Shown: positions 54,186 through 63,318 of the stretch, in pieces
Numbering within the stretch: position 1 is the stretch's first letter
Layout: every line of letters starts with the position of its first letter
NCBI RefSeq assembly: GCF_002370355.1
Contig: NZ_AP017929.1
Span: forward strand, 1,798,001-1,862,000
Length of the DNA stretch: 64,000 nucleotides
Source: Latilactobacillus sakei subsp. sakei DSM 20017 = JCM 1157
GTDB lineage: Bacteria > Bacillota > Bacilli > Lactobacillales > Lactobacillaceae
Reading direction: 5' to 3'
The notes under the pieces: model-generated
Databases searched by the model: none
What the model saw: only the letters and a program-made list of their open reading frames with translations
What the model was told of the DNA's origin: nothing
Position numbers and translations under genes: made by a program

Positions 54186-54593
54186 TTACATGACATCAAT
54201 TTTAACGTCGATATTGCCACGTGTTGCTTTAGAATATGGGCAAACTTCGTGGGCTTTTTCGAGGTAGAGCTTTGTATCTTCTGGTGAGAGGCCTTCAATA
54301 TGACCGACAAGTTCAACCCCGATATAGAAATCTGCGGGGCCATCATTATAAAGTGAAACCGTTGCTTTAACCGTCGTTTCAGCTTTAATCTGATCCTGGC
54401 TCAAAACGAGTTCCAAGGCACTGTTAAAACATGAACTGTAGCCGGCAGCAAAAAGTTGTTCCGGGTTGGTACTCTTACCAGTTTTATCTGTACCAGGCGC
54501 TTTAATCACATACTTCGTTGATTTTTCTGGATCGTAAACAAATCCGTTTCGGCCACCTTCATTAATCATCGTTGTTTCATATTGCTTTGCCAT
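54186..54593 (-). CDS. ohr: organic hydroperoxide resistance protein (Ohr/OsmC family)
   Basis: 135 residues. The Ohr-type peroxidatic Cys in GYSSCFNSALE and resolving Cys in HEVCPYSKATRGN are present. It reduces organic hydroperoxides with thiol cofactors. No OhrR-like regulator is adjacent. SD GAGGG-type upstream. Confidence 0.94.
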   Translation of the reverse strand: MAKQYETTMINEGGRNGFVYDPEKSTKYVIKAPGTDKTGKSTNPEQLFAAGYSSCFNSALELVLSQDQIKAETTVKATVSLYNDGPADFYIGVELVGHIEGLSPEDTKLYLEKAHEVCPYSKATRGNIDVKIDVM

Positions 54594-54675
54594 TTAAAAT
54601 ACCCTCTTTCTAAATTGGATACCCTTACTTTAGCATAGCGCCACTTGAAACAATAATAATCTGTTTGGTGGCTTA

Positions 54676-56313
54676 TTACCCCTTAATATACGCGGTCTTA
54701 TAACTCCACTGCGTTCCAGCAGTATTATGAATAATCCCTTTGACCTTTGGATTTTGGAGATAACCCGTTTCGTTTTGGTATAACGGTGTCAGGCTTTGTG
54801 TGCGGTTCAAGACTTGTGCTGCTTCGACCATATCAGCCCATCGTTGACTTGGATCATTAGCATCTTGATTCGTGGCTAAATCAACGTTTTTTTGGTAATC
54901 CGCATTCTTGAAGCCACCGGTATTATTGGCCGCCCCTGGTAGCATGATTTCTAAGAATGAAATTGGATCTTTGAAATCGGCCCCCCAAGCGGATAATAGG
55001 ATGTCGTAGTCGCCCTCATGATCGCGACTGCTTGCAACTTGGCTAGGCACCGTTCTTAAGTTGAGATGGAAGCCTGGTAAAATTTCTTCCAACTGCCCTT
55101 TTAAATACTGGCTGACATAAGATGTATTCGGATCATCACTATCAACTGTTAATGAGAGTGTCACCTTCTTCATCCCGGTTGCTTTTAGCGCCTTTTGCCA
55201 ATATTCTTTGGCCAGTTTTGGTTCGTAATCAACCGTGTGTGGCACAGCTTGTGATTTGACAAAATCGACCTTTTTAACGGGTGAGTTGGCCAACCCAGAG
55301 GCGACAAAGCCCGTGACCGGATTTGTTTTAAAGCCATAGAGGCGGTTGTTCATTGTCTTCCGATTAATCGCTAAGGATAGTGCCAAACGCGCATCTTGAT
55401 TGTTCAAAATGTGCTTGACCTGTTGATTGTCACTGTTGAAATTATATTTTAAGAAGTAAGTTTGCGCGTAAGGATAACGCTTGAAATCGCGATTACTACT
55501 ATAATTTTCAACTTGTTGATTATCGAGTTGGGTTAAATCCAAGCGCCCATCTTGATAGAGATATAACGCTGTGCTGGTATTTTCCAACACCGTAAACTTA
55601 ACCGCACTTAACTTCACTTTCTTATGATCCCAATAGCGCGGATTTTTCTTGAATTGCCATTCTTCACTCGTTCCGGACCAGCCTTGAAGCGTAAATGGTC
55701 CCGAGTAAACCATGTATTTTGACTTTGTTGCGTATTTCTTACCGTACTTTTCAATCACCTTTTGATCTTGTGGCGCAAACAATGGGTAAGCCATCAAGGT
55801 CTTCATGTAGGCAACCGGTTTGGTTAACGTGACTTGTAACGTGTGTTTATCCAAAGCCTTGACCCCTAATTGCTTCGGATCTAATTTGCCATCCGCAATC
55901 GCTGGGGCGTTTTTGATATTACTAAATAGGTTCGTGTAAGGCGATTTAGTCGTTGGTTTAATCGTCCGTTGCCAAGAATAAACAAAATCTTGGGCCCGAA
56001 TTGGATCACCATTACTAAACTGTGCTTTTCTAATTTTAAAAGTCCACGTTAAACCGTCATCTGAAACTTGACTACTCTTTGCTAAGCCAGCTTCAATTTT
56101 ACCTTTTTTGCCGAGTCGGTATAAACTTTCGAAAATATTACCAGTTTGACCGTAACCCGTTGAAGTCGAGATATCGATCGTATCAAGCGGCGCCTGTGCA
56201 CCCAACTGTAAAACTTGTTTGGCCTGCACATTAGCAACATTGAGGATCAAGAACAGACTACATAATAGTGCAGCCCCCAATCCGATTATGAATGTTCGTC
56301 GCTTCTTTAACAT
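54676..56313 (-). CDS. OppA-like peptide-binding protein, non-lipoprotein signal
   Basis: 545 residues from MLKKRRTF at 56313 (GAGGG 6 bases upstream; ATG 56325 overlaps the SD). SBP_bac_5 family: TIDISTSTGYGQTGNIFESLYRL-type start, then WTFKIRKAQFSNGDPI. Unusually, the signal peptide ends NVANVQAKQ with no lipobox Cys, so the protein may stay membrane-anchored or be released. Monocistronic, without permease or ATPase genes. Oligopeptide binding is inferred. Confidence 0.85.
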   Translation of the reverse strand: MLKKRRTFIIGLGAALLCSLFLILNVANVQAKQVLQLGAQAPLDTIDISTSTGYGQTGNIFESLYRLGKKGKIEAGLAKSSQVSDDGLTWTFKIRKAQFSNGDPIRAQDFVYSWQRTIKPTTKSPYTNLFSNIKNAPAIADGKLDPKQLGVKALDKHTLQVTLTKPVAYMKTLMAYPLFAPQDQKVIEKYGKKYATKSKYMVYSGPFTLQGWSGTSEEWQFKKNPRYWDHKKVKLSAVKFTVLENTSTALYLYQDGRLDLTQLDNQQVENYSSNRDFKRYPYAQTYFLKYNFNSDNQQVKHILNNQDARLALSLAINRKTMNNRLYGFKTNPVTGFVASGLANSPVKKVDFVKSQAVPHTVDYEPKLAKEYWQKALKATGMKKVTLSLTVDSDDPNTSYVSQYLKGQLEEILPGFHLNLRTVPSQVASSRDHEGDYDILLSAWGADFKDPISFLEIMLPGAANNTGGFKNADYQKNVDLATNQDANDPSQRWADMVEAAQVLNRTQSLTPLYQNETGYLQNPKVKGIIHNTAGTQWSYKTAYIKG

Positions 56314-56383
56314 CGTATCCCTCATTCTTACAATTTATAAGTGAATTATACCGGACCGCACACAGAAAGTTAATAAAAAAGGC

Positions 56384-56423
56384 TTAAAAAAGAGACTTAT
56401 CTGCTATTTTCAGATAAATCTCT
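56384..56423 (-). terminator. terminator after the DUF6506-like gene
   Basis: Minus-strand stem AGAGATTTATCTG-aaaatag-CAGATAAGTCTCT followed by TTTTT. Confidence 0.8.
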
Positions 56424-56436
56424 ACTTGGTAACGTT

Positions 56437-56762
56437 TTATTGCATGATTTCAAATAATGGTTGGCGGAATTCAGGGCCGTACATAACCGCGCCCACCGGT
56501 ATTTCATAGTTCAGGGCCTCATTAATTTTAGTCGTCCAAGTTGGCCCAAAACCACCACAAAGTTCGATAAACTGAACCCCTTCTGCCTTCAATTGTAAGG
56601 CAAGTTCAATCACCGAGCCATCCGTTTTAGCGCTTGGATCAAAACCGACCGTAATCATTTCACAGGTCCCAGCCTGATTGCGATTAATAACGGTATTTTG
56701 TTCAGGGAAAATGCGGGTGAAAAATAGAAAAATGCCCATTTATGCAAGTTTTCTAAACTCAT
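56437..56762 (-). pseudogene. DUF6506-family protein with a frameshift near its start
   Basis: The body (ITVGFD, EGVQFIELCGGFGPTWTTKI, IPVGAVMYGPE) is DUF6506-like and reads from 56739 as 100 residues. But the natural start is ATG 56762 with an excellent AAGGAGG, which gives MSLENLHKWAFFYFSPAF in another frame. One extra T in the short T-run at 56707-56710 (minus strand) would join the two as AFFPEQN. So the gene carries a one-base deletion or a sequencing error. Confidence 0.7.
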
Positions 56763-56776
56763 ATTAACGCCTCCTT

Positions 56777-56792
56777 TATGCTTGCAAGCATA
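56777..56792. promoter_or_regulatory. 16-bp perfect palindrome before the DUF6506 gene
   Basis: TATGCTTGCAAGCATA is a perfect palindrome touching the SD of the DUF6506-like gene and following TTGACT. It is a likely operator; the binding protein is unknown. Confidence 0.45.
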
Positions 56793-56831
56793 GTCAATTA
56801 ACGACTGCGATGCAATTTTAAAGTCTGACCG

Positions 56832-57437
56832 TTATAACCAACCATTATGGCGCGCAATTTGGATTGCTTCAATCCGATTACTGGCGGCTAGTTTGCTGAG
56901 AATTGTCGACATGTAATTACGGACGGTCCCATCCGATAAGAAGAGTTGACTCGCGACTTCTTTATTGCTCAAACCATTGGCCACTGCCTGCAAAACATCG
57001 GTTTCTCGTTGTGAAAGTGGGTTTTGCGGTTGATTGGTTAAGCCGACCACTAATTCTGGCGCGTAGACTGTTTTGCCGGCCATCACCGAGTGAATCGCGA
57101 CGATTAAATCGTCACTGGGACCGTCTTTTAAGAGATAACCAGCAACTTCAGCGCTAATCGCCTGTTTGAAATAACTAGTCTGAGCAAAGGTCGTTAAAAT
57201 AATGACCTTAACCTGTGGCTGTTGTTCATGTAATCGTCGAGCGATTTCAAGTCCCGTCAACCCCGGCATCTCGATATCCAGTAAAGCGACATCCGGTTGT
57301 AAGGTTGCAATCTGTTCCAAGGCGACTTGGCCATTTGTAGCGGTCCCGATCATTGTTAGGTCATCTTCTAGCTCTAAAATACCGGCTAGTGCCGTGTTTA
57401 AAAGTTGTTGATCTTCTGCTAAATAAAGTTTAATCAT
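56832..57437 (-). CDS. NarL/LuxR-type response regulator
   Basis: 201 residues: receiver domain with Asp in DVALLDIEMPG (about residue 54) and Lys in LLKDG, and a LuxR HTH (LSQRETDVLQAVANGLSNKE). It overlaps the kinase gene by 8 bases. With the ABC transporter upstream it resembles DesKR- or LiaR-like exporters responding to membrane stress. Confidence 0.9.
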   Translation of the reverse strand: MIKLYLAEDQQLLNTALAGILELEDDLTMIGTATNGQVALEQIATLQPDVALLDIEMPGLTGLEIARRLHEQQPQVKVIILTTFAQTSYFKQAISAEVAGYLLKDGPSDDLIVAIHSVMAGKTVYAPELVVGLTNQPQNPLSQRETDVLQAVANGLSNKEVASQLFLSDGTVRNYMSTILSKLAASNRIEAIQIARHNGWL

Positions 57438-58557
57438 TTTTTGCCTCCGTGGCGATTGGCATTGTCAGTGTTAACGTGGTCCCATGGCGACCGTCAACGG
57501 TCAGTTCACCCTGAATCACTTCCAAGCGTTCACGCATCCCTGCGATTCCATGACTTTTAAACTGGTCAGCCTTTTTCAAGCCTCGGCCGTTATCTTGAAT
57601 CGTCATCTGAAAAGTCGTTGCCGATTGCGCAAACGTCACGTAACACTCCGTGGCGTGACTGTAACGAATAATATTAGTCACTGCTTCGTGTAAACATTGT
57701 GCTAATACTTGTTGGTTTGATTGTGGCAAGCCTTCAATTTGATTTTCATCCTTGGTTAATAAGATGATGCCCGCTACACTAAGATTACGTTCTTGATTAA
57801 TCAATTCTTCGGCAATTGTCGTTTGCCGTAAGCCAGCCACAATGTCACGCACCATTTTTAAATTCTGGCGGGACGCTTGTTCAATTGCCAATAATTGTTC
57901 AGGCACCGCATCCGGTTTTTTAGCCAATAACTTACGCGCATATTCCGCTTTTAAAGTAATCATCGAAAACGATTGTCCTAAGTTATCATGCAAATCACGG
58001 GCAATTCGCTGGCGCTCATTTTGTTTAATGATTTCCGTCAATCGTTGATTGGTTTGCATTAACTGCCGGTTTTTGCGATTATAACGTTGAATTGAACCTG
58101 CCGAAAATGGGGATAAAATGCAGAATAAGCCATAGACGGCTAAGCCAACCCAATCATCACGCCCCATCTGACCACCATAATAATAGTAAAGAAAAAGAGT
58201 GGGTACCAAGATTGAAAGTAGATAGGCTCCGTAATAACCCCAGAAACTACGCCGGCGCATCGGAATCGAGCCAAACACCCAGGCCGTATAAATACTGAGA
58301 TAGAGCGCTTGAACAATCACCGCAAGAATCGCACTCACCACCATTTGGAGCAACAACCAGAACGGTCGATACGTAGTGGCAACATAACTATTGCGGTACG
58401 CGATCACAAAAATAAGTACCAAACCTATAATGACCTGTTGCCGCAATGTTTTAAACGGAAACGCATAGGCGATTGGGAAAAATAAAAAGAGTAACCAAAC
58501 ATACGGAAAAAGACCGTATTGTTGAGGCATTGCAATGTAACGTTTAAAAAAAGACAT
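57430..58557 (-). CDS. DesK/NarX-family histidine kinase
   Basis: 375 residues from MSFFKRYIAM at 58557; its ATG overlaps the permease stop as TAATG. Six TM helices occupy about 1-165. HisKA_3 motif RQRIARDLHDNLGQSFS with the phospho-His, then HATPase motifs LHEAVTNIIRYSHA and DNGRGLKKA, GIAGMRERL. Probably senses a membrane signal. Confidence 0.9.
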   Translation of the reverse strand: MSFFKRYIAMPQQYGLFPYVWLLFLFFPIAYAFPFKTLRQQVIIGLVLIFVIAYRNSYVATTYRPFWLLLQMVVSAILAVIVQALYLSIYTAWVFGSIPMRRRSFWGYYGAYLLSILVPTLFLYYYYGGQMGRDDWVGLAVYGLFCILSPFSAGSIQRYNRKNRQLMQTNQRLTEIIKQNERQRIARDLHDNLGQSFSMITLKAEYARKLLAKKPDAVPEQLLAIEQASRQNLKMVRDIVAGLRQTTIAEELINQERNLSVAGIILLTKDENQIEGLPQSNQQVLAQCLHEAVTNIIRYSHATECYVTFAQSATTFQMTIQDNGRGLKKADQFKSHGIAGMRERLEVIQGELTVDGRHGTTLTLTMPIATEAKND

Positions 58558-59300
58558 TAATGACGTGCTCCCTTTTGATAATGATTTAAGTATACGACAA
58601 GCCCAACTAATATCACAGTCCAACCAAGCGTTACGCCATAATCTGCGAAGTGAACTGTCTTTTTTAAGACAATTGATTGCGCGATTTGATTGATTGGATA
58701 AACCGGTAAGTGCCGGCCAATGACTTGTACCTGTTTAGGCATCATCGCTAACGGCCACCAAAGACCACTTAAAATCGCAAGTGGAAATGCGAGTAAATTC
58801 GCCGCCAACTGAATTTGATTGTCATCATTTAAAAACGAAATGCTAATGCCCAGCAAACAAAGTGGCAAACTTGCTAGCCACAACCACCCCGCTGTTAATA
58901 GCCATGTTGTCCATGCTAATTGGAGCTGATTACTAAGTGCTGCGACCACAAAAATAACGATAATGGTTAAGCCGTTGATAACGCCTAGATTAAGCAACTT
59001 TGCCGTGTAATAGGTCGCTTTGCTAGTTGGCGACAGGTTAATCAACGCTAACAAACCCTCTCTCATATCATTATAAAGTAGCGTCGATAACGTAAAAACA
59101 TTGCTGAGAATTAAACTATACGTCGTCATGCTAACCATGTACTGTAAATTGAAACTTGCACTCACTAGACCTTGATTCATCACTTTTGTAAACAAGAGAT
59201 AAAAACCAATTGGCATTAATAAAGAGAAAAAAGCAAATCTGGGATTTCTTAAATAGGCCCGCTTAAAATCCATTTTTGTTTGTGTCATCACTGTCTTCAT
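58557..59300 (-). CDS. ABC-2 type transporter permease
   Basis: 247 residues with six TM helices and ABC-2 features (YNDMREGLLALINLSPTSKATY). Second gene of the ATPase-permease-kinase-regulator operon, overlapping the kinase start by one base. Substrate unknown. Confidence 0.87.
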   Translation of the reverse strand: MKTVMTQTKMDFKRAYLRNPRFAFFSLLMPIGFYLLFTKVMNQGLVSASFNLQYMVSMTTYSLILSNVFTLSTLLYNDMREGLLALINLSPTSKATYYTAKLLNLGVINGLTIIVIFVVAALSNQLQLAWTTWLLTAGWLWLASLPLCLLGISISFLNDDNQIQLAANLLAFPLAILSGLWWPLAMMPKQVQVIGRHLPVYPINQIAQSIVLKKTVHFADYGVTLGWTVILVGLVVYLNHYQKGARH

Positions 59301-59303
59301 CTA

Positions 59304-60176
59304 TTATTCCCCCATTATTTCGCGATAGATATCGGCTAACGAACTCGCTTGAATTCGAATATCGTGGACTTTTGTGTTTAGTAACGGCGCCAACTGTGCT
59401 AATACCTGATCACTATCACTAACTTGTAATGTCACTTTTGCGCCATCTTGACTTGCACTGGTAACAGCCGACCACTGTGTAAACCTATCTAGAGGTTCGG
59501 TCGTCGTAAAGCTAACTTGCGCATCCTTGAATTGGCGTTGTAACGTGGCAAAGTCCCCATCGTATTGAAATTCGCCCGCCTTAAGAATTAAAATCCGGGT
59601 CGCAATGTGCTCAATTTCCTCTAAATAATGGGACGTTAAAATAATCGTTTTCCCTTGTTTTTTCAAACAATCAATCTGCTGCCAAAATTTCTGCCGACTA
59701 CCGACATCCATGCCAACCGTCGGCTCATCTAAAAAGAGAAGTTGTGGATTGCCCGCCATAGCGAGGGCAAATGATAAACGTCGTAATTGACCACCTGACA
59801 ACTGGGACACTAATTTTTGGGCGTGTTCCGTTAAGTCCGCAAGTGTTAACAACGTTTCAATCGGTAGTGGTGTTTGATAATAACTGCGCACTAATGCCAG
59901 TTCTTCGATTACTTTTAAACGTGCTAGCGGCACATCCCCTTGGGTCATGGCGCCGACTTGATTAAAGTGGTGTTTTTCATTTGGTTGTTCGCCCAAAATA
60001 CGAATCTGACCTTGCGTCGGTGTTAATCGCCCCAGCATTAGGTTAATTAACGTTGATTTGCCGGCCCCATTAGCACCGACCAAGCCGATAATTTCACCCG
60101 GTTGAACAGTTAAATCAAGTCCTGCTAAAACAACTTGGGAATCGAATTGCATTTTTAATTGTTGAATATCAATCAT
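59304..60176 (-). CDS. ABC transporter ATPase
   Basis: 290 residues from MIDIQQLKMQ at 60176 (GAGGTG 6 bases upstream); the frame stays open without an SD to 60329. Walker A VGANGAGKST, signature LSGGQLRRLS, Walker B LLFLDEPTVGMD. First gene of the ABC/two-component operon. Confidence 0.9.
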   Translation of the reverse strand: MIDIQQLKMQFDSQVVLAGLDLTVQPGEIIGLVGANGAGKSTLINLMLGRLTPTQGQIRILGEQPNEKHHFNQVGAMTQGDVPLARLKVIEELALVRSYYQTPLPIETLLTLADLTEHAQKLVSQLSGGQLRRLSFALAMAGNPQLLFLDEPTVGMDVGSRQKFWQQIDCLKKQGKTIILTSHYLEEIEHIATRILILKAGEFQYDGDFATLQRQFKDAQVSFTTTEPLDRFTQWSAVTSASQDGAKVTLQVSDSDQVLAQLAPLLNTKVHDIRIQASSLADIYREIMGE

Positions 60177-60314
60177 CTTAGTCACCTCGTTTGAATAAAC
60201 CAAGTATAGCGAAATCTCTCCCGCACGCTTAGACCCATTTGTCATGATTTTGATATGACAAATGTCACATCTTCGCAGCACCGTGTTAAAATAAATTTGT
60301 TTGGAGGTTTTAAG

Positions 60315-60956
60315 ATGACAAGCATACAATCAGCACCAATGTCTTTTTTTACCAATCGTCCCACAACCGAGATTGCCCGTGATTTACTGGGTACTCACCT
60401 GTTATACACGAGCCACCAAGGGACCCTCGGTGGTTTAATCGTTGAAACCGAAGCCTATGTGGGTGCTCAAGATACTGCGGCACACGCTTATAACGGTCGA
60501 CGAACGCCATTTAGTGAACCCCTTTATCACGAACCCGGCACGATTTATATCTACCAATTACGCGGTTTCTTCCTATTTGATATTGTGACGCAAGCTGTGG
60601 ATCAACCACAAGGCGTTTTGATTCGGGCCATCGAACCCACTCACGGTTTGGCGCAGATGCAACGCAATCGGCCGAACAAACCTGGTGTTAACCTCACTAA
60701 TGGCCCCGGCAAATTAATGGGCGCCTTAGGAATTCATGATAAACAACTGACTTTTAAAAATGTGGACACCGCACCGTTAACAATTGATCTTGCAAATCGG
60801 CAACACCCACGTCACATTACAACGGCTCCCCGCATCGGCGTTAATACTGAAGCGGCCAGTGGCCAACTCCCTTATCGTTATTTTATTACCGGTAATCCCT
60901 ATGTCAGCGGCACTTTAAAAAAAGATTGGGACCGTGAACAACACGGATGGCTTTAG
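60315..60956 (+). CDS. 3-methyladenine DNA glycosylase (AAG/Mpg family)
   Basis: 213 residues from ATG 60315 (TTGGAGG 8 bases upstream; frame open to 60255). The active-site stretch GGLIVETEAYVG has the catalytic Glu; HAYNGRRTPF, LTNGPGKLMGALGI and RIGVNTEA follow. Excises alkylated bases in base-excision repair. Divergent from the ABC operon. Confidence 0.93.
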   Translation: MTSIQSAPMSFFTNRPTTEIARDLLGTHLLYTSHQGTLGGLIVETEAYVGAQDTAAHAYNGRRTPFSEPLYHEPGTIYIYQLRGFFLFDIVTQAVDQPQGVLIRAIEPTHGLAQMQRNRPNKPGVNLTNGPGKLMGALGIHDKQLTFKNVDTAPLTIDLANRQHPRHITTAPRIGVNTEAASGQLPYRYFITGNPYVSGTLKKDWDREQHGWL

Positions 60957-61000
60957 GGTTCAGTTATTCCGTCTTTTTAATTGATAGCCTTAATTTGATA

Positions 61001-61028
61001 TTGTAAACGATTTCAAAAATGTTATAAT
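61001..61028 (+). promoter_or_regulatory. adh promoter overlapped by a cre site
   Basis: TTGTAA (61001-61006), 16-bp spacer, TATAAT (61023-61028). Over it, TGTAAACGATTTCA (61002-61015) fits the cre consensus TGWNANCGNTNWCA at every position, so CcpA would repress the gene. Confidence 0.75.
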
Positions 61029-61066
61029 TATTTGTGAATTAAATATTTAAATAAGAGGGTATTCTC

Positions 61067-62185
61067 ATGAAAATTAAAGCAGCAGTCGTTGAACAACAAG
61101 GTGCACCATTTGTCATTAAAGATAATATTGAATTAGCCCCACTCCATCCAGATGATGTTCAAGTCCACATGGTCGCAAGTGGCATTTGTCATTCTGATGA
61201 AGCACTCCGTAAAGGTGATGCAATTATTGGTTATCCAATTGTGCTTGGTCATGAAGGTTCCGGGATTGTTGAAAAAGTTGGCTCAAACGTCCAAAGCTTA
61301 AAAGTTGGCGATCATGTCGTTCTGTCATTTTATGCTTGTGGTATTTGTGAAAACTGTCTTAAAGGGGTACCAACCCAATGTTTAAATTATGCTGAAAATA
61401 ACCTTTCTGGTGTACGTCCAGACGGTAGTTCTCACTTTACTGAAAACGAACACCATGTTGCTGATATGTTTGATCAATCATCATTCACCACAACGACTGT
61501 CGTTCGTGAAAGAAATGCCGTTAAAGTGCCTGATGATTTAGATTTACGTGAACTCGGACCTCTTGGTTGTGGCTACGTCACTGGTAGTGGTACTGTTTTA
61601 AATACTTTAAAACCAAAACCTGGTGATACAATCGCCGTCTTCGGTACAGGGGCCGTTGGTTTAGCCGCAATGATGGCCGGTAAAATTACTGGCTGTACCA
61701 AAGTCATCGCAGTCGACATTATCGACGAACGCTTGGCACTCGCTAAAGAACTTGGCGCCACTGATACCATTAACAGCCGTCAAACAGACGATGTTGTCGC
61801 AGCTATTCAAGCGCTCACTAACGGCCGTGGTGTGAACTTCTGTGTCGACACCACTGGGATTACACCAGTCATGGAAGACTCAATCAAAGCCCTTTGCCAA
61901 GGTGGTGTTTCAGCAACAATTGCTGTTACTCCTAACCACATTGATCTCGATACTTGGAACGATTTATGCGTTAACGATAAATCAGTCGTTGGCATTAATA
62001 TGGGCGATTCAATCCCACAAATCGACATTCCTCGTTTAATTGAATTTTACCGTCAAGGGATGTTCCCATTTGATAAAACTGAAAAATTTTATGACTTCGA
62101 AGATATTAATCTTGCTAATGAAGCATCAATTAAGGGCGAAACAATCAAACCCGTCTTAATTATCGACCCAGATTACCAACTCTAA
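61067..62185 (+). CDS. adh: zinc-dependent alcohol dehydrogenase
   Basis: 372 residues, medium-chain dehydrogenase family, class III-like. Catalytic zinc: Cys in GICHSDEAL and GHEGSG; structural zinc Cys cluster CGICENCLKGVPTQC. NAD-binding VFGTGAVGLAAMM with acidic DIIDERL, suggesting NAD. Substrate probably a primary or aromatic alcohol. SD AAGAGGG upstream; a terminator follows. Confidence 0.93.
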   Translation: MKIKAAVVEQQGAPFVIKDNIELAPLHPDDVQVHMVASGICHSDEALRKGDAIIGYPIVLGHEGSGIVEKVGSNVQSLKVGDHVVLSFYACGICENCLKGVPTQCLNYAENNLSGVRPDGSSHFTENEHHVADMFDQSSFTTTTVVRERNAVKVPDDLDLRELGPLGCGYVTGSGTVLNTLKPKPGDTIAVFGTGAVGLAAMMAGKITGCTKVIAVDIIDERLALAKELGATDTINSRQTDDVVAAIQALTNGRGVNFCVDTTGITPVMEDSIKALCQGGVSATIAVTPNHIDLDTWNDLCVNDKSVVGINMGDSIPQIDIPRLIEFYRQGMFPFDKTEKFYDFEDINLANEASIKGETIKPVLIIDPDYQL

Positions 62186-62193
62186 TCCAAAAT

Positions 62194-62227
62194 AAAAGCG
62201 GGATGCTTAGGCATCTCGCTTTTTTTG
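62194..62227. terminator. bidirectional terminator after adh
   Basis: Stem AAAAGCGGGATGC/GCATCTCGCTTTT with one G-T pair; the last codons and stop of the minus-strand gene at 62207 lie inside it. Confidence 0.85.
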
Positions 62228-62389
62228 AGTCTTTCGTACAACTATTTTAATTAAAAGCAATACTAATCCAATTAACACTATCCGTACTAACCAAACCCCA
62301 AGTAACATTCCTAACACAGTGACAGCGGCTTTGGTCAACGTCGCTTTGAAAATAAGCATCATAAATAATATGACTAATAACACTGGCAT
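62207..62389 (-). CDS. 60-residue hydrophobic membrane protein
   Basis: Two TM helices nearly fill the protein, then the tail VVRKTQKKRDA. GGGAGG lies 7 bases before the ATG, which makes it credible. Its stop codon overlaps the adh terminator. No family recognised. Confidence 0.65.
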   Translation of the reverse strand: MPVLLVILFMMLIFKATLTKAAVTVLGMLLGVWLVRIVLIGLVLLLIKIVVRKTQKKRDA

Positions 62390-62463
62390 TTTAATTCCTC
62401 CCTTTTATTTTAATTTGGGGCATGTTAAATTTAAGCAAATAACATTTTGAAAGGGGCTTAAAC

Positions 62464-63318
62464 TTGATATCAGATACAACTATCGTAACTGCATTGGGGC
62501 AGCGAATTGCACTCGAAAGACGTGCACAACACCTCTCTCAAAAACAGTTGGCCGCTGATATTTGTTCACAGCCGATGATTAGCCAAATCGAAAAAGGCAC
62601 CTACATCCCCAATGCTATTCTCCTAGCAAAAATTTGCCAACGTCTACATCTTTCAATCACTAACGATCTTCTTCATGATTACTTAGTCATTGATAGCCTG
62701 CCAGAGTTTGCACCCACCATTCAAGCGCTCTGTAACCAACATCAATACACAAAAATACTTACCTATTTAGATGATGATTCACTAGTTCAACAATTACATC
62801 GCCAAGTTGATTTACAAACCTATTATTACTATTATGGTGTGGCGCTTTTCCAAACACAGCAACCTGTCGCTAATAGCTTACGGTACCTGAAACTCGCTTT
62901 AGCTGAAACTAGTCATTCTAAAGCGAGCTTGTGGACATCTACCGAAGGCCTTATTCTAGCGGCAATCGCTTATATTGAACAGCGTGAAACACAAATAATC
63001 GACACAACCAAATTCGAGCAATTACGTGTCATTCTAAAAACTAACCGCCTCTTATCTTTTGATGAAAATATCAACAGTTTCTACTATTTATATAGTCTAA
63101 GCCTATTCGAACATGCTGAATATGCAACTGCATTGTTAATTGCAAATGAAGGCATCGATTGGACAACTGTACATCAATCACATTACATGCTAGCGGATCT
63201 CTTTCTAGTCTGTGCTAAAGCTGCCGAACAATTGAGTCAACCTTCAACAGCTGAAGTTGCTTATCAAAAAAGCGAGACTCTCGCTACAATTTTTGATATC
63301 ACAACCCATTCATTTTAA
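62464..63318 (+). CDS. Rgg/PlcR-like (XRE + TPR) regulator
   Basis: 284 residues with a TTG start (AAAGGGGC upstream). The N-terminal XRE HTH (residues about 8-65: ALERRAQHLSQKQLAADICS, QPMISQIEKGTYIPN) is followed by a helical TPR-type repeat domain, the layout of RRNPP/Rgg regulators that bind short peptides. No peptide gene is evident next to it. Convergent with, and overlapping by 4 bases, the oxidoreductase gene. Confidence 0.85.
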   Translation: MISDTTIVTALGQRIALERRAQHLSQKQLAADICSQPMISQIEKGTYIPNAILLAKICQRLHLSITNDLLHDYLVIDSLPEFAPTIQALCNQHQYTKILTYLDDDSLVQQLHRQVDLQTYYYYYGVALFQTQQPVANSLRYLKLALAETSHSKASLWTSTEGLILAAIAYIEQRETQIIDTTKFEQLRVILKTNRLLSFDENINSFYYLYSLSLFEHAEYATALLIANEGIDWTTVHQSHYMLADLFLVCAKAAEQLSQPSTAEVAYQKSETLATIFDITTHSF

